Shown: one piece after another, positions 26,061-27,358 of the stretch
How the letters are laid out: each line of letters begins with the position of its first letter
How positions within the stretch are numbered: the first letter of the stretch is position 1
Assembly (NCBI GenBank): GCA_023091735.1
Contig: JALKBU010000702.1
Location: 1-27,358, forward strand
Source of the DNA: Trichomonas tenax
Lineage: Eukaryota; Parabasalia; Trichomonadida; Trichomonadidae
Length of the DNA: 27,358 nucleotides
Reading direction: 5' to 3'
Program-made: the position numbers and the translations under genes
Notes under the pieces: model-generated
The model's input: the letters and a program-made list of their open reading frames with translations, nothing else
What the model was told of the DNA's origin: nothing
The model's database searches: none

Positions 26061-27358
26061 AAAATCGTCCATTTTGATTCCTTGAATTTTCAAACGGCTT
26101 TCCATCAAGATCAAATTCAATGTCGTCACAATTTATTTCTAGCAACTCATTGAATTGGAATCTATTATTTATGCATATTATGATACAGCATTTTTAAAAT
26201 AAAATTAATGTCTGTCAAAACCGCTTTGTAAACAAATGACTCTAATCATGAAGGCGTTCCTTTCGGTGTGGTTTTTCCCGTCGCTTCGTGTCAATTTTGA
26301 GAGCTTTACATTGTCGCCAGCACTTTTTAGATTGGGATTCCCGTTGCCAAAATCAAATTATTCAACGGGTATTTTTTGCTAAATCACTCTAGAGACACAG
26401 CTATGACACTCCATTGCAGTGCTTCATGGTACCACCTTGTGGAGTAAACTATCCTCTACAATGGTACATGCGATTTTTTTAAGCAGATCAAATTTCGATT
26501 TTGATCACGAAATATTTCGAAAATTTAGCATGCATTTTCCATATCAAATCGCTTGACAGTGATTAGTGCAACATGGTCATACTTATATATCGTAATCAAA
26601 TTTCAAATGCAGTGTAAAATATATCAAAAAATTGTATACTACGGAACAAGCAATTTTATCATCTGTATCAAAATTTGCAACGTATGCTTATCTATTTGCC
26701 TTAATAAAAATACAAAAATCGAAACATTAAAATTGTTCTGATCAAAAAATAATAATATATGCTTAATTATATTTGTTCATATATCCGATCAATCGCATCA
26801 ATATACATTTGCTGAAAAATCATGCAATCGTCGATAACTTATATTGGAAAATATTATTATGTATTTTCTTTATTAAATCTCAATAAATTCAATGACAATA
26901 GGAATTTGTGAACCACAGCGCAACTGAATTCTACTGAATTTGACATTTTATACTAAAAATTTTTAGGGAAAATTTTTCCTTCTGCGGTGTTGTCCCGCGA
27001 CCTTCATAACTTTTTATCTGATCAATATTTTTTCGATTTGAAAGTACTTTCATGTACATATTGATAGTTGTCTATCCAGTGGTATAAGTAGCACAGTCTA
27101 TATATCTATCAAATCATTGTTTGCATTTCAAATCGTCCAAAAATATACGATTTCCAGCATAAATGTATGCGCTAATATGCAGCATATGATATTTTTATGT
27201 GTATTATTGATTCAAATACCTCTTATACGCATAAAATTAAAAACGCAACTAATTCATTAATTGATTTGAGGGCGATTATACACATGAAAGTTATTGAATT
27301 TGATGGGATTTGGATTTGCAGCTGTAATAATGTAAAATTTTAGAATCTTAGATTTGGC
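26061..27358. other. Right-end intergenic region, no gene seen
   Basis: AT-rich. Short GC-richer words lie at about 26254-26300 and 26985-27005, and an imperfect inverted pair (CATGGTACCA at about 26428 with TGGTACATG at about 26462). The only 60-codon frame (26553) lacks an ATG. I see no RNA gene. Confidence 0.5.

Overview
The window looks like nuclear DNA of a parabasalid protist, most likely a trichomonad such as Tritrichomonas. The base composition is AT-rich, with long AT-rich intergenic stretches and almost intronless genes. The single intron I can prove starts GTATGT and ends in the fused branch point and acceptor ACTAACACACAG, the trichomonad form. Two genes also carry a sense-strand match to the trichomonad initiator TCA(+1)YWYTT close to their start codons. 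Species assignment is inference; no rRNA or other species marker is present.

Layout. 1-1300: AT-rich sequence with degenerate repeats, three small GC-rich double-hairpin elements (one inside a 134-aa ORF) and a tandem repeat. 1300-4200: no convincing gene. 4199-4900: a ubiquitin-like-domain protein. 5399-5714: a nested palindromic composite. 5845-7551: a DNA transposon with 254-bp terminal inverted repeats differing at one position, around a broken DDE integrase-type transposase. 9176-9249: tRNA-Met. 9641-11095: a VPS9-like protein, convergent with a PP2A B56 regulatory subunit at 11190-12614. 13220-14857: a degenerate 37-bp tandem array apparently split by a 1.38-kb inverted-repeat-bounded segment. 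15391-17490: a short VPS13/chorein protein. 17567-19939: a 790-aa proline-rich protein on the same strand. 20859-22316: an alpha-solenoid protein with no ATG start, convergent with a two-exon CAMKL-type kinase (22369-23930). 25257-25823: a small FCP1/SCP-type phosphatase. 26006-26060: a perfect 26-bp hairpin in otherwise empty sequence.

Functionally the genes are ordinary eukaryotic housekeeping and regulation: phospho-signalling (PP2A B56, AMPK/SAD-like kinase, FCP1-like phosphatase), membrane traffic and lipid transfer (VPS9-like, VPS13-like), ubiquitin-type regulation and a proline-rich scaffold. Nothing suggests an operon; adjacency is probably incidental. The most unusual material is the palindromic and repeat architecture of the gene-poor parts, and the start-codon-proximal promoter motif that occurs in both orientations.
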